Below are positions 47,881 through 56,924 of a stretch of DNA of 64,000 bases, one piece after another. This stretch comes from [Flexibacter] sp. ATCC 35208 (GTDB taxonomy: Bacteria; Bacteroidota; Bacteroidia; Chitinophagales; Chitinophagaceae), in contig NZ_MTKN01000024.1 of assembly GCF_001975825.1 (NCBI RefSeq), positions 46,127 to 110,126 of the forward strand. The letters are read 5' to 3'. Both the position numbers and the translations under genes were made by a program. A model generated the notes under the pieces. The model did no database searches and was not told where the DNA came from. It saw nothing but the letters and a program-made list of their open reading frames with translations. Position 1 is the first letter of the stretch. Each line of letters begins with the position of its first letter.

Positions 47881-48240
47881 ACAACAATAATATATCTATT
47901 CTATGCGCCTGCACAATCTGACCACACAGCATCTATAACTACAACAATAATATATCTATTCTATGCGCCTGCACAATCTGATCCAACAGCATCTATAACT
48001 ACAACAATAATATATCTATTCTATGCGCCTGCACAATCTGACCATGCAGCATCTATTACTACAACAATAATATATCTATTCCATGCGCCTGCACAATCTG
48101 ACCACGCAGCATCTATAACTACAACAATAATATATCTATTCTATGCGCCTGCACAATCTGACCACACAGCATCTATAACTACAACAATAATATATCTATT
48201 CTATGCGCCTGCACAATCTGATCCAACGGAGACCATGAGA
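47881..48240 (-). repeat. 60-bp tandem array copying the 3' end of the DACNV-type gene
   Basis: Six head-to-tail units at 47881, 47941, 48001, 48061, 48121 and 48181, period exactly 60 bp, no spacers. The rightmost unit is the last coding part of the gene ending at 48179; the others lie beyond its stop. The first and fifth units are identical over 60 bases. On the minus strand every extra unit reads TAG-TTA(or TAA)-TAG-ATG and then a mini-ORF such as MLCGQIVQAHRIDILLL, in the frame of the gene. Confidence 0.97.
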
Positions 48241-49330
48241 ATACTGTAAAGTACCCATCCTGCGAAGCCACCAGCGCCAGCGCATCCCGCTGATCATGAA
48301 TAAACTGTGCCGCTGAAAAATGCCGCGTCCCTCCAATATTCGAAGGATGCATTAACTTAGGCGTTCCATCCGTCACCGGCTCTATATACAACACCTGGTC
48401 CACCGTCGTACCATCACTGGCACGCGCTATCTTAGACCCAAAAGTCAGCAGCTCATGCTTGTCATTGATCACCGTCGCACCATCTACAGCAGTGAGTCCT
48501 GAGATATTCTCAACCTCTCTCCGCAACGCATTTTGCCAGTATAACTCAGTTACTTTACCACAATTTTGTCTTAATAGATCCGCTACACCAGAAAAAGGCG
48601 GCGCCACCGGATACTGTAAAGGATGTATGATCGAATTCTTCCAGTTATCATGCTCCGCAGGTACCACCAATAATATACCTCCCCGGCGATGTGCACGCAT
48701 AGAAACTGCAATCTGGATCAATACATTGACAGGGTCATTCCATACACCAGAAGAATCCTGGCCCAAAAGTGAAGTAAGTATAGCCGGCGTATCAATTCTC
48801 CGTGCGCAGTTTTCATCTACGATCTTTACCTGGTCTCCTTTTAACATCGCCACATTGGCAAATTTGCCCATCCCGATTATCCGGCGGTGTTTCACCACCA
48901 GCAACCCCGGTTCCGAAACATCCAGTACAAAACAATAATTGGGGAGTTTCATGGTAGTTCCCCATATATACAACTCCTCACCTTCGTACCACACCCCAAT
49001 ATGAATCCCTGCTCTTTCCACACCGGGAGCCAACTTTGTCAGCACTCTCGGATCCAATGGCATCGGTTGTTCAAACAACAAAGGTTTCCCCGCCTGCGAG
49101 GGTGGCAAAAATGCAAGAGAGATCCGGATCGGTGCCCCTTCTTCTCTGCGGAGACTGGCCCAGAATGCCACGTCAATTATTTTTTCAATCACGCCCGCCT
49201 CAGGCGCATGCGCCAAATCCTCCTCCCCGTTTTCGCTGGCCAGATTTAAATGGTGTAAGAAATGGGTTGCTATTGTGCCGGCAACTTTCGACGCTGCCTG
49301 ATATGTAGATTCAAATGAAGTTACTTCCAT
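48179..49330 (-). CDS. Diadenylate-cyclase-like (DACNV-type) sensor-domain protein
   Basis: 383 residues from ATG 49328-49330; a longer frame continues into the upstream repeats and is not used. The C-terminal half has the shape of a DisA_N/DAC nucleotide-binding domain: DGA at 283-285 ('TAVDGATVIND') and 'NIGGTRHFSAAQF' (331-343) followed by 'DALALVASQDGYFTVFSW'. DAC enzymes carry DGA and RHR; here RHR reads RHF, as expected for the DACNV group, which was proposed as ligand-sensing or altered-nucleotide versions. The N-terminal 250 residues ('HIGVWYEGEELYIWGT', 'HRRGGILLVVPAEHDNW') form the matching N-variant domain. No effector gene is adjacent. Cytoplasmic; c-di-AMP synthesis is doubtful. 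Confidence 0.72.
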   Translation of the reverse strand: MEVTSFESTYQAASKVAGTIATHFLHHLNLASENGEEDLAHAPEAGVIEKIIDVAFWASLRREEGAPIRISLAFLPPSQAGKPLLFEQPMPLDPRVLTKLAPGVERAGIHIGVWYEGEELYIWGTTMKLPNYCFVLDVSEPGLLVVKHRRIIGMGKFANVAMLKGDQVKIVDENCARRIDTPAILTSLLGQDSSGVWNDPVNVLIQIAVSMRAHRRGGILLVVPAEHDNWKNSIIHPLQYPVAPPFSGVADLLRQNCGKVTELYWQNALRREVENISGLTAVDGATVINDKHELLTFGSKIARASDGTTVDQVLYIEPVTDGTPKLMHPSNIGGTRHFSAAQFIHDQRDALALVASQDGYFTVFSWSPLDQIVQAHRIDILLL

Positions 49331-49344
49331 ATACCAAAGATAAT

Positions 49345-49643
49345 AAATTGCATAACTCGTATAATCCCCTCCAATTGCCAACAAAATCCGCCTCCTACCC
49401 CCCAGCTCACAACAAACCTGAAATTGCATAACCCGTAAATCTCCTCATAATGCCGACAAAATCCGCCTCCTATCCCCAACTCACAACAAACCTGAAATTG
49501 CATAACCCGTAAATCCCCTCATAATGCCGACAAAATCCGCCTCCTATCCCCAACTCACAACAAACCTGAAATTGCATAACTCGTATAATTCCCTCTTATT
49601 GTTGACAAAATCCACACACTACCCCCTGCTGGCAACAAATTTG
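49345..49643. repeat. Four 74-76-bp direct repeats in the divergent promoter region
   Basis: Units begin with AAATTGCATAAC at 49345, 49421, 49495 and 49569 and contain CC.ACAAAATCCGCCTCCTA and CAC.ACAACAAACCTG. The fourth, next to poxB, is diverged (GTTGACAAAATCCACACACT...GGCAACAAATTTGCG). They fill the 338 bp between the DACNV-type gene start and the poxB start, so each copy may carry a promoter or operator. Confidence 0.95.
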
Positions 49644-49668
49644 CGTCCCTAATAAAAACTTAAAATAC

Positions 49669-51393
49669 ATGGCAAAGACAATAGCAGCCCAACTCGTTGC
49701 ACAGCTTGCAAAGGCCGGTGTAAAGCGTGTACATGGCGTAGTAGGCGATAGTCTGAACGGCTTCGTCGATGAAATCAGGAAACAGGGAAATATAGAATGG
49801 ATCCATTACCGACACGAAGAAGCAGCAGCATTTGCGGCAGGTGCCGAAGCACAATTGACAGGTACCCTCGCCGTTTGTGCCGGAAGTTGTGGCCCCGGCA
49901 ATCTGCACCTCATCAATGGGTTGTACGATTGTCATAGAAGCATGGCCCCGGTGTTGGCCATCGCCGCACATATTCCAAGCATGGAAATAGGTACAGGGTA
50001 CTTTCAGGAAACCCACCCCGAACTGCTGTTCAAAGAATGTAGCCACTACTGCGAAACGATTTCTTCAGCCCGGCAAATGCCAAGGGTATTGCAGATCGCG
50101 ATGCAAAATGCCGTTGGCCAACGAGGCGTGGCTGTCATTGCAATCTCAGGTGATGTAGCGCTGGAAGAAATAGAAGACGATTCCCTGGAACACACGCTCA
50201 TGCAACGTTTACCGGCTGTCCGCCCTCATGACGCAGACCTGGATCTGCTGGCAGGCATGATCAATACTGCGAAGAAAATTACCTTATTATGTGGAAGCGG
50301 TTGCGCAGGTGCCCATGATGAACTGATCAACTTTGGAGCGAAGACCTTATCGCCCATGGTACATGCACTTAGGGGTAAAGAACACGTGGCCTACGATAAC
50401 CCCTATGATGTAGGTATGACCGGGTTGATTGGATTTGCCTCCGGCTATCATGCCATGGAAGATAGCGACCTTTTATTATTACTGGGTACTGACTTCCCAT
50501 ATACCAACTGGTACCCTACAAAATCTAAAATAGTACAGATAGACCTGCGTCCTGAGAGATTGGGCCGGCGTTGTAAACTGGACCTTGGCCTCGTTGGCAC
50601 AATAAAAGAAACCCTCGCCGCCCTGCTGCCACTGATTGAGCAAAAAGATGACCGCAGCCACCTGGAACAATCTCTCAATAATTATATAAATAGTAAAAAG
50701 GAGTTGTCGACACATGCCAGCAGTACCAATACCCCCATTCATCCGGAATACCTGACCACGGTACTGAGTGCCGCAGCAGATCCGGATGCCATTTTTACAT
50801 GTGATGTAGGGGAACCTACCGTGTGGGCAGCGAGATATGTTGATATGACAAAGGATCGCAGACTCATTGGCTCTTTTAATCATGGGTCTATGGCGAGTGC
50901 GATGCCACAGGCAATTGGTGCCCAATTAGAATACCCCGGAAGACAGGTCATCTCTATGTCCGGCGATGGAGGATTTGCGATGCTCATGGGCGATATCCTC
51001 ACCATTCTTCAATATAACCTGCCTGTGAAGATTGTTATCTATAATAATAGCTCACTGGGATTTGTAGCCATGGAAATGAAAGTGGCAGGCATGCCCCCAT
51101 ACGCCACCGACCTGAAGAACCCCAACTTTGCAAAAATGGCTGCTGCCATTGGCATGAAAGGGATCAGGGTCGAAGATCCTGCAGCACTACCGGGAGCTAT
51201 TGACGAGGCCCTTATGCATGATGGCCCCGTACTGGTGGATGTGGTCGTTAATTCTTCCGCACTGGTCATGCCACCGAAGATAGATGTAAAGCAGGCGAAA
51301 GGGTTCGGCATCTATATGATGAAACAGGTTTGGAACGGAAAAGGAGGTGAAGTCTGGGATACATTGAAAACAAACTTCTTACAAAAAGAATAA
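49669..51393 (+). CDS. poxB: Pyruvate dehydrogenase (quinone)/pyruvate oxidase, PoxB
   Basis: 574 residues, matching E. coli PoxB (572). TPP enzyme plan: Pyr domain with catalytic Glu in 'WIHYRHEEAAAFAAGAEAQLTG' and 'CAGSCGPGNLHLINGLYDCHRS', central FAD domain ('YPTKSKIVQIDLRPERLGRR'), PP domain with the ThDP motif 'SMSGDGGFAMLMGDILTILQYNLPVKIVIYNNSSLG' (GDG to NN). 'GTGYFQETHPELLFKECSHYCE' is almost the PoxB text. It converts pyruvate to acetate and CO2 and passes electrons to quinone at the membrane. Monocistronic, ends with a perfect hairpin. Divergent from the DACNV-type gene across repeated promoter DNA. Confidence 0.94.
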   Translation: MAKTIAAQLVAQLAKAGVKRVHGVVGDSLNGFVDEIRKQGNIEWIHYRHEEAAAFAAGAEAQLTGTLAVCAGSCGPGNLHLINGLYDCHRSMAPVLAIAAHIPSMEIGTGYFQETHPELLFKECSHYCETISSARQMPRVLQIAMQNAVGQRGVAVIAISGDVALEEIEDDSLEHTLMQRLPAVRPHDADLDLLAGMINTAKKITLLCGSGCAGAHDELINFGAKTLSPMVHALRGKEHVAYDNPYDVGMTGLIGFASGYHAMEDSDLLLLLGTDFPYTNWYPTKSKIVQIDLRPERLGRRCKLDLGLVGTIKETLAALLPLIEQKDDRSHLEQSLNNYINSKKELSTHASSTNTPIHPEYLTTVLSAAADPDAIFTCDVGEPTVWAARYVDMTKDRRLIGSFNHGSMASAMPQAIGAQLEYPGRQVISMSGDGGFAMLMGDILTILQYNLPVKIVIYNNSSLGFVAMEMKVAGMPPYATDLKNPNFAKMAAAIGMKGIRVEDPAALPGAIDEALMHDGPVLVDVVVNSSALVMPPKIDVKQAKGFGIYMMKQVWNGKGGEVWDTLKTNFLQKE

Positions 51394-51413
51394 CAAACAT
51401 CTTATAAAAGGAT

Positions 51414-51445
51414 AAAGAGGTGACTACTTAAGTAGTCACCTCTTT
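51414..51445 (+). terminator. Perfect palindromic terminator after poxB
   Basis: AAAGAGGTGACTACTT (51414-51429) and its exact complement (51430-51445) form a 14-bp stem with a TTAA loop. The centre is TACTTAAGTA, also found twice in the promoter region that follows. Confidence 0.8.
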
Positions 51446-51536
51446 GCATTAAAATAAATTATATACAACATATCAATCAGCATTATATCCATTTTTAAAG
51501 CCCAAAACCTCAAAAAAACTTGCATAAACCAAACTA

Positions 51537-51609
51537 AATATTAATTTTATACTTAAGTAATACCGAAAATTCAACCAAACATCTACTTAAGTGTAATATT
51601 AATTTTATA
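51537..51609 (+). promoter_or_regulatory. Repeated elements upstream of the porin/urt operon
   Basis: AATATTAATTTTATA occurs twice exactly (51537-51551 and 51595-51609), and TACTTAAGT twice between them (51550-51558, 51584-51592). The palindrome ACTTAAGT looks like a regulator site. The second AATATTAATTTTATA ends 11 bp before the porin ATG. Confidence 0.5.
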
Positions 51610-51620
51610 AAAATGTGTTT

Positions 51621-52895
51621 ATGAAATTCTTCCCTACCACTTTGCTAATTATCTTCATTGTATGTGCTCATGTTGCCCGAGCGGAAGAAAACCCACCCAG
51701 GAAGAAGAGGAAGAGTCAGCTGCTAAAGGAACTACCTGCATCTATTAACAAGGACACAGCTAACGAAGTAACCGGCAGTGAAACTGCCCCTTTCAAGCCC
51801 AGTATCCAGGTGGGCGCCATTGTGCACATGTTCGCCGGCGCAGAGCAGGATGGATTTGGTAGCCCAACCGCCGATCCGGCTGCCAAAGACTGGAGCAAAA
51901 GCTTCACCCTGTATCGCGCCCGTGTACTCGTAGGCGGACAACTCTCTAAAAAAGGGAGCTTTTTTATGGAAACAGACCTGCCATCAGCCATTGGGGTACA
52001 GCTGACGACCGGCAACAAAAATGTAAAAGTATCCCCTATCCTGCTGGATTGCCAGTATGAGTACGATTTCTCAAATGCCTTTCAGCTGGTGGCTGGTATG
52101 CAACTGGTCTCCAACAACAGGAATGGGTTACAGGGCGCTGCCGGTTTGATGGCGAACGATTTCACCTTCTTCCAGTACCCTTACAACCTCTTTGCCACCA
52201 GTCCACTGAGCGGGAACTTTGGCCGTGACCTTGGTGTCAATGCCCGCGGATTCCTCGCTAAAGACAAACTGGAATACCGCCTTGGGGTATTCACAGGCAG
52301 GAATACAGATGGCAAAGCTCCTTTGCGTACAGTTGGCAGAGTAGCTTATAGTTTTCTGGAACCGGACAAGGATTATTATTATGCCGGCACAAAATTAGGA
52401 AACGGCAAAACATTTACCTGGGGTGCGGGGTTTGATGCACAAGGATCTTATTACAACCTAAGCACCGATGTATTTGTAGACAAACCATTGGGACAGGCAG
52501 GCTCCCTGACACTCAATGCCGCTTTTCAATACATGACGGGAGGTACGGACACGATTTCGAAATATTCATTTGCCAGAATGATTCCGAGACAAACCGTACA
52601 ATTTCTCGAATTAGGGTATTATTTTAAGGAGCCGAAACTACAACCATGGGTGAGATTTGAAAATCAACACATCATTTCTCAGCAAGTGCAAACAAGCGGC
52701 GCCACAACGTATGATTTCGACCAAACTAATTCTAGCTATGTTTTAGGCGGAGGACTCAATTACTTCTATAATGGTACGGGCACCAACCTACGTTTATCGT
52801 ATACCACCCGCTCCTACAATGTATTGGAATCCACCGGCTATGCTAATAAGACATTCGGACAGGTATGGCTGCAGGTGCAGTTCTTTATATTCTGA
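51621..52895 (+). CDS. Outer-membrane porin (phosphate/urea-operon porin type)
   Basis: 424 residues from ATG 51621; signal peptide 'MKFFPTTLLIIFIVCAHVARAEE'. After a charged linker come beta strands 'KSFTLYRARVLVGGQLSKKGSFFMETDLPS', 'LEYRLGVFTGRN' and an end 'FGQVWLQVQFFIF' with terminal Phe, as in OprO/OprP-like porins of Bacteroidota. It is 33 bp upstream of urtA on the same strand, so it probably lets urea or related solutes through the outer membrane. Start choice: a GTG six bases earlier is possible. Confidence 0.82.
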   Translation: MKFFPTTLLIIFIVCAHVARAEENPPRKKRKSQLLKELPASINKDTANEVTGSETAPFKPSIQVGAIVHMFAGAEQDGFGSPTADPAAKDWSKSFTLYRARVLVGGQLSKKGSFFMETDLPSAIGVQLTTGNKNVKVSPILLDCQYEYDFSNAFQLVAGMQLVSNNRNGLQGAAGLMANDFTFFQYPYNLFATSPLSGNFGRDLGVNARGFLAKDKLEYRLGVFTGRNTDGKAPLRTVGRVAYSFLEPDKDYYYAGTKLGNGKTFTWGAGFDAQGSYYNLSTDVFVDKPLGQAGSLTLNAAFQYMTGGTDTISKYSFARMIPRQTVQFLELGYYFKEPKLQPWVRFENQHIISQQVQTSGATTYDFDQTNSSYVLGGGLNYFYNGTGTNLRLSYTTRSYNVLESTGYANKTFGQVWLQVQFFIF

Positions 52896-52928
52896 TCCAC
52901 TTTATTTACCCTACATGTAATTACACAT

Positions 52929-54218
52929 ATGAAAACAACGCGCTTCTTATTCTTTTGTTTCTTATTGGCCGCATTTGCTTCCTGTCATAACAATGCGACC
53001 AAAACCAGTGAAAATACAAGTGACAATGGTGAGACGGTGAAGATCGGGGTATTGCATTCGCTGAGTGGCACCATGGCTATTTCTGAGGTATCGCTGCGCG
53101 ATGCCGTGCAGATGGCAGTGGACGAGATCAATGCTACTGGTGGTGTGCTGGGTAAAAAGATCGAACCAGTGATCGTAGATCCGGCTTCTGACTGGGACCT
53201 CTTTGCTGAAAAAGCAAAGGAACTATTGATCGATAAAAAAGTATCTGCGGTGTTTGGTTGCTGGACCTCTGTGTCCCGTAAATCAGTACTACCGGTGTTT
53301 GAAGAAAATAATGGATTGCTTTTTTACCCTGTGCAGTATGAGGGAGAAGAGTGTTCTAATAATGTGATCTATACCGGAGCTACGCCCAATCAGCAATTGA
53401 TCCCTGCGGCAGAATACCTGATGAGTGAGAAAGGTGGCGGATATAAGAAATTTTATCTCTTAGGAACAGACTATGTATTTCCCCGTACGGCCAATAAAAT
53501 TCTGAAAGCTTATTTGTTGTCTAAAGGCGTACCTAAAGAAAATATCATTGAAGAATACACTCCCTTCCATCACCAGGATTATCAGACCATCGTATCTAAG
53601 ATCAAACGCTTTGCGGCAGATGGAAAGGCCTGTGTGTTGTCTACAATCAATGGCGATAGCAACGTGCCTTTTTATAAGGAGTTTGCCAATCAGGGATTGT
53701 CTTCAGCCACTTGCCCGATAATGGCATTTTCTGTAGCGGAAGATGAACTACGTTCCATGGATACTGAGTTCTTAGTAGGTCATCTGGCAGCGTGGAATTA
53801 CTTCCAGTCAAACGATTCACCTGAGAATAAAAAATTCGTAGACGCATTCAAAGCTTTTTGTGAGAAAAAAGGCCTGCCTGGCGGAAATAAAAGAGTAACT
53901 GATGATCCTATTTGCTGGGCGTATACTGGTGTGTATCTGTGGGCAAGAGCGGCAGAGAAAGCAGGATCTTTTGATGTCAGTAAAGTAAGAGCTGCCTTGT
54001 CAGGATTGGAGTTTGATTCTCCTGATGGAAAAGTAAAAATGGATGCAGGCAATCACCATCTGGCAAAGCCGGTTATGATTGGAGAGATCAAACCGGATGG
54101 ACAGTTCGATATTATTTCAAAGACGGACAATCTGGTAAGCCCGCAACCATGGTCGCCCTTGACATCTCCTGATAAAGATTGTGACTGGGTGAACCATAAG
54201 GGAACTTATACCAAATAG
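52929..54218 (+). CDS. urtA: Urea ABC transporter, substrate-binding lipoprotein UrtA
   Basis: 429 residues. Lipoprotein signal ends at C19 ('LAAFASCHNN'). 'VKIGVLHSLSGTMAISEVSLRDAVQMAVDEINATGGVLG' and 'AVFGCWTSVSRKSVLPVFEENNGLLFYPVQYEGEECSNNVIYTGATPNQQLIPA' are the specific UrtA/FmdD text; 'FYPVQYEGEECS' distinguishes it from branched-chain amino-acid binders. It binds urea (or short amides) in the periplasm for UrtBCDE. Usually soluble in cyanobacteria, here lipid-anchored as fits this phylum. Confidence 0.95.
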   Translation: MKTTRFLFFCFLLAAFASCHNNATKTSENTSDNGETVKIGVLHSLSGTMAISEVSLRDAVQMAVDEINATGGVLGKKIEPVIVDPASDWDLFAEKAKELLIDKKVSAVFGCWTSVSRKSVLPVFEENNGLLFYPVQYEGEECSNNVIYTGATPNQQLIPAAEYLMSEKGGGYKKFYLLGTDYVFPRTANKILKAYLLSKGVPKENIIEEYTPFHHQDYQTIVSKIKRFAADGKACVLSTINGDSNVPFYKEFANQGLSSATCPIMAFSVAEDELRSMDTEFLVGHLAAWNYFQSNDSPENKKFVDAFKAFCEKKGLPGGNKRVTDDPICWAYTGVYLWARAAEKAGSFDVSKVRAALSGLEFDSPDGKVKMDAGNHHLAKPVMIGEIKPDGQFDIISKTDNLVSPQPWSPLTSPDKDCDWVNHKGTYTK

Positions 54219-54243
54219 TAGATCGTATTTAACAACCGGAATC

Positions 54244-55860
54244 ATGAAAAAATTGCTCATAGCAGCCCTTGTGTTTTGGACGCAGTGGGCGATGGCTGCT
54301 ACCGATAGCACGACCATATTCGTATCACAGATATTACACGATACACAAAAGACCTACGCAATCAATCAGATTATTGCCAGGCAGGACCCGGCAACGTTTC
54401 CCCTGCTGAGTGCGATTAACAATAAAAAATTGTATCTATTAAATAATCAGGCCGTAACCACCGGAGAAAAAACGGCGTCTGCGACCTACGAAATATATTC
54501 TTTATATCCGAAAAACGAATTGTTGGTCAACACGAATGGTCAACCGCTTCACACCTCCATTGATGCGTTAACGGTAGTAGAGATCAACCGCTCTGACAGG
54601 CTGTTGCTCAACGGTATACTACCCATGCTGGAAATTTTCAACCCTGAGCCTGCGAAAAGAATGCTCGCATATGGCCAGCTGAAAGACAGTCATGCCCCCA
54701 ACCGTTTAGATTTGTTACGGATGGCACTTGCACGGGAAAGCAATAAAGATGCCTTACGCGCAGGTAAAGACATCTTGTACTACCTTGAATTGAATACGAC
54801 TGCTGATGCCAGTATTGCCAAATTATACATTGACAGTCTGGCAGAAAACTGGGGCGATAATGCCCCGGTTTTCCTTTCCGAATATGCAAAAACCAACAAA
54901 CCACAGGCTGCTTATGCTGCTAAAAAAGCAGTAGAATTAGAACGCAGGTATGACTACCTGCAAAAAGTACAAAACCTCTTTAGTGGATTAAGTTTGGGAA
55001 GTATCCTGATCCTTATCGCCCTTGGCTTATCGATTGTCTATGGCCTTGCCGGCATTATCAATATGGCCCATGGAGAGTTCCTTATGATTGGCGCCTATAC
55101 CACTTATTGTATTCAAACATTATTTACAGACGTACTGAAGGTACCTTACACTGACCTGCTCTTTATCATTTCCCTCCCCCTGTCTTTCCTGGTAGCAGGT
55201 CTTTTGGGGCTTTTACTGGAAAGACTGGTGGTGAGGCATCTCTACGCACGGCCCCTGGAAAGTCTCCTGGCTACATGGGGCGTGAGTTTGATTTTAATTC
55301 AAACAGCAAGATCCCTGTTTGGTGATTTGACAGCAGTGAAAACACCTGCTTTTTTATCAGGAGGATTGGCCGTATCACCTCATCTTGTATTACCATATAA
55401 CCGCATTTTCATTATCGGTTTGACTACTCTGATTGTGGCGCTCACTTATTTTATGCTATACAAAACCAGACTGGGACTACAGATCAGAGCGGTGACACAA
55501 AACAGGGGTATGAGTGCATGCCTTGGTATTGATACAAAAAGAGTAGCCGCACTGACCTTCTTCTTTGGCTCAGGGCTAGCCGGTATAGCCGGTTGTGCGA
55601 TGACGTTGATTGGAAATGTAGTACCTGATATGGGGCAAACGTATATCGTAGATTCATTCCTCGTGGTAGTGACGGGTGGTGTTGGCAAAATTGTAGGAAC
55701 GATTGTGTCAGGGTTAGGAATTGGATTCTTTACGAAAATATTAGAAGCCTTTTTCCAGGCAGTGTATGGAAAGGTATGCATCCTCTTGTTCATCATGTTG
55801 TTTATGCAGTACAAACCGAAAGGCCTGTTTCCTTATAAAGGGAGATTGGCAGAGGATTGA
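54244..55860 (+). CDS. urtB: Urea ABC transporter permease UrtB
   Basis: 538 residues: a signal peptide plus an N-terminal soluble domain of about 240 residues typical of UrtB, then eight or so membrane helices. 'LGLSIVYGLAGIINMAHGEFLMIGAYTTYCIQTLF' is the LivH-like permease signature; 'TQNRGMSACLGIDTKRVAALTFFFGSGLAGIAG' is the EAA loop. Together with UrtC it forms the urea channel in the inner membrane. Located 25 bp after urtA. Confidence 0.95.
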   Translation: MKKLLIAALVFWTQWAMAATDSTTIFVSQILHDTQKTYAINQIIARQDPATFPLLSAINNKKLYLLNNQAVTTGEKTASATYEIYSLYPKNELLVNTNGQPLHTSIDALTVVEINRSDRLLLNGILPMLEIFNPEPAKRMLAYGQLKDSHAPNRLDLLRMALARESNKDALRAGKDILYYLELNTTADASIAKLYIDSLAENWGDNAPVFLSEYAKTNKPQAAYAAKKAVELERRYDYLQKVQNLFSGLSLGSILILIALGLSIVYGLAGIINMAHGEFLMIGAYTTYCIQTLFTDVLKVPYTDLLFIISLPLSFLVAGLLGLLLERLVVRHLYARPLESLLATWGVSLILIQTARSLFGDLTAVKTPAFLSGGLAVSPHLVLPYNRIFIIGLTTLIVALTYFMLYKTRLGLQIRAVTQNRGMSACLGIDTKRVAALTFFFGSGLAGIAGCAMTLIGNVVPDMGQTYIVDSFLVVVTGGVGKIVGTIVSGLGIGFFTKILEAFFQAVYGKVCILLFIMLFMQYKPKGLFPYKGRLAED

Positions 55861-55886
55861 AATGGCTTTATCAGAAGAATAATTTT

Positions 55887-56924
55887 ATGGAAAAGAAAAT
55901 TTATTACCTGCTCTTCATCGCTATCTTCGCCCTGCTTTTGCCGGCAGGACACCTGATGGGACTGGTTTCTATCAATACAATATCATTGTGGGGCCGGTAT
56001 TTTTGTTTTGCCATTGCAGCATTGGGCATTGACCTGATCTGGGGCTATACCGGTATTCTATCTATGTGTCAGGCATTGTTTTTTTGTTTAGGTAGTTATG
56101 GCATTGCGATGCATATGCTATTGAAAACTGCCGGTGCTTCTCTACCAGAATTTATGGTATGGAACAAGGTAGAATCACTTCCTTTCTTTTGGGTACCGTT
56201 TCAGTCTTTGGGACTGACATTGATCTTATGTCTGATCATCCCCTCTCTCTTTGCTTTCATCACAGGGTATGTATTGTTCCGTAGCAGGATCAAAGGCGTA
56301 TACATGGCCATCATTACACAGGCATTGGCATTGGCTATGTGGTTGTTATTCCTGCGCAATGAAACAGGTTTGGGAGGTACGAATGGATTGACTGATTTCA
56401 GAACTTTGATAGGATTACCGCTATCCAGCCCTTATGTAAAACTGGGATTATACTTAGTATCCTTACTGCTTTTATGCGTCGCCTATTTTGCCTGTAATAA
56501 AATGACCCAATCCAAATTCGGAAAGGTATTACAAGCTATCCGCGACAGTGAATCCAGGGTAAGTTTTACAGCATACAAAGTCATGGATTATAAACTGGCG
56601 GTCTTCGTCATCGCTGCACTGCTGGCGGCTGTGGGTGGTATGCTCTATGCCCCTCAAACGGGTATTATCACCCCCGGTCGCATGGATGTAAAAGCATCTG
56701 TAGAGATGGTAATGTGGGTAGCCCTCGGTGGCCGTGGCAAACTGAAAGGCGCTATAGCCGGTGCTTTACTTGTAAATTTCCTGTATAGCATCTGTACCAG
56801 TTTATTCCCCGATTCATGGTTATATATACTGGGCTTCCTGTTTGTGATCACGGTATTATTCTTTGACAAAGGCTTTGTAGGATTGATCGATACCCTGACT
56901 AAAAGAAAAGAACCATGCTATTAA
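55887..56924 (+). CDS. urtC: Urea ABC transporter permease UrtC
   Basis: 345 residues from ATG 55887 (26 bp after the urtB stop); an earlier TTG in frame is less likely because it adds a non-homologous lead. LivM-like: 'FCFAIAALGIDLIWGYTGILSMCQALFFCLGSYGIAMHML', 'NKMTQSKFGKVLQAIRDSESRVSFTAYKVMDYKLAVFVIAALLAAVGGMLY' (EAA region) and 'VALGGRGKLKGAIAGALLVNFL'. Second permease of the urea importer. The end overlaps urtD by 10 bp. Confidence 0.95.
   Translation: MEKKIYYLLFIAIFALLLPAGHLMGLVSINTISLWGRYFCFAIAALGIDLIWGYTGILSMCQALFFCLGSYGIAMHMLLKTAGASLPEFMVWNKVESLPFFWVPFQSLGLTLILCLIIPSLFAFITGYVLFRSRIKGVYMAIITQALALAMWLLFLRNETGLGGTNGLTDFRTLIGLPLSSPYVKLGLYLVSLLLLCVAYFACNKMTQSKFGKVLQAIRDSESRVSFTAYKVMDYKLAVFVIAALLAAVGGMLYAPQTGIITPGRMDVKASVEMVMWVALGGRGKLKGAIAGALLVNFLYSICTSLFPDSWLYILGFLFVITVLFFDKGFVGLIDTLTKRKEPCY

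Noticed and set aside
47592..47921. 109-codon plus-strand frame
   Set aside because: Runs opposite the AlkB remnant and into the 60-bp array; no protein-like pattern.
47881..48240. Possible CRISPR array (regular 60-bp periodicity)
   Set aside because: Units abut with no unique spacers, and the unit is the tail of the adjacent gene; there are no cas genes in the window.
49331..49503. N-terminal extension or small gene made of 'MQFQVCCELG' repeats upstream of the DACNV-type gene
   Set aside because: It is the translation of the 75-bp intergenic repeats; the family start is at 49330.
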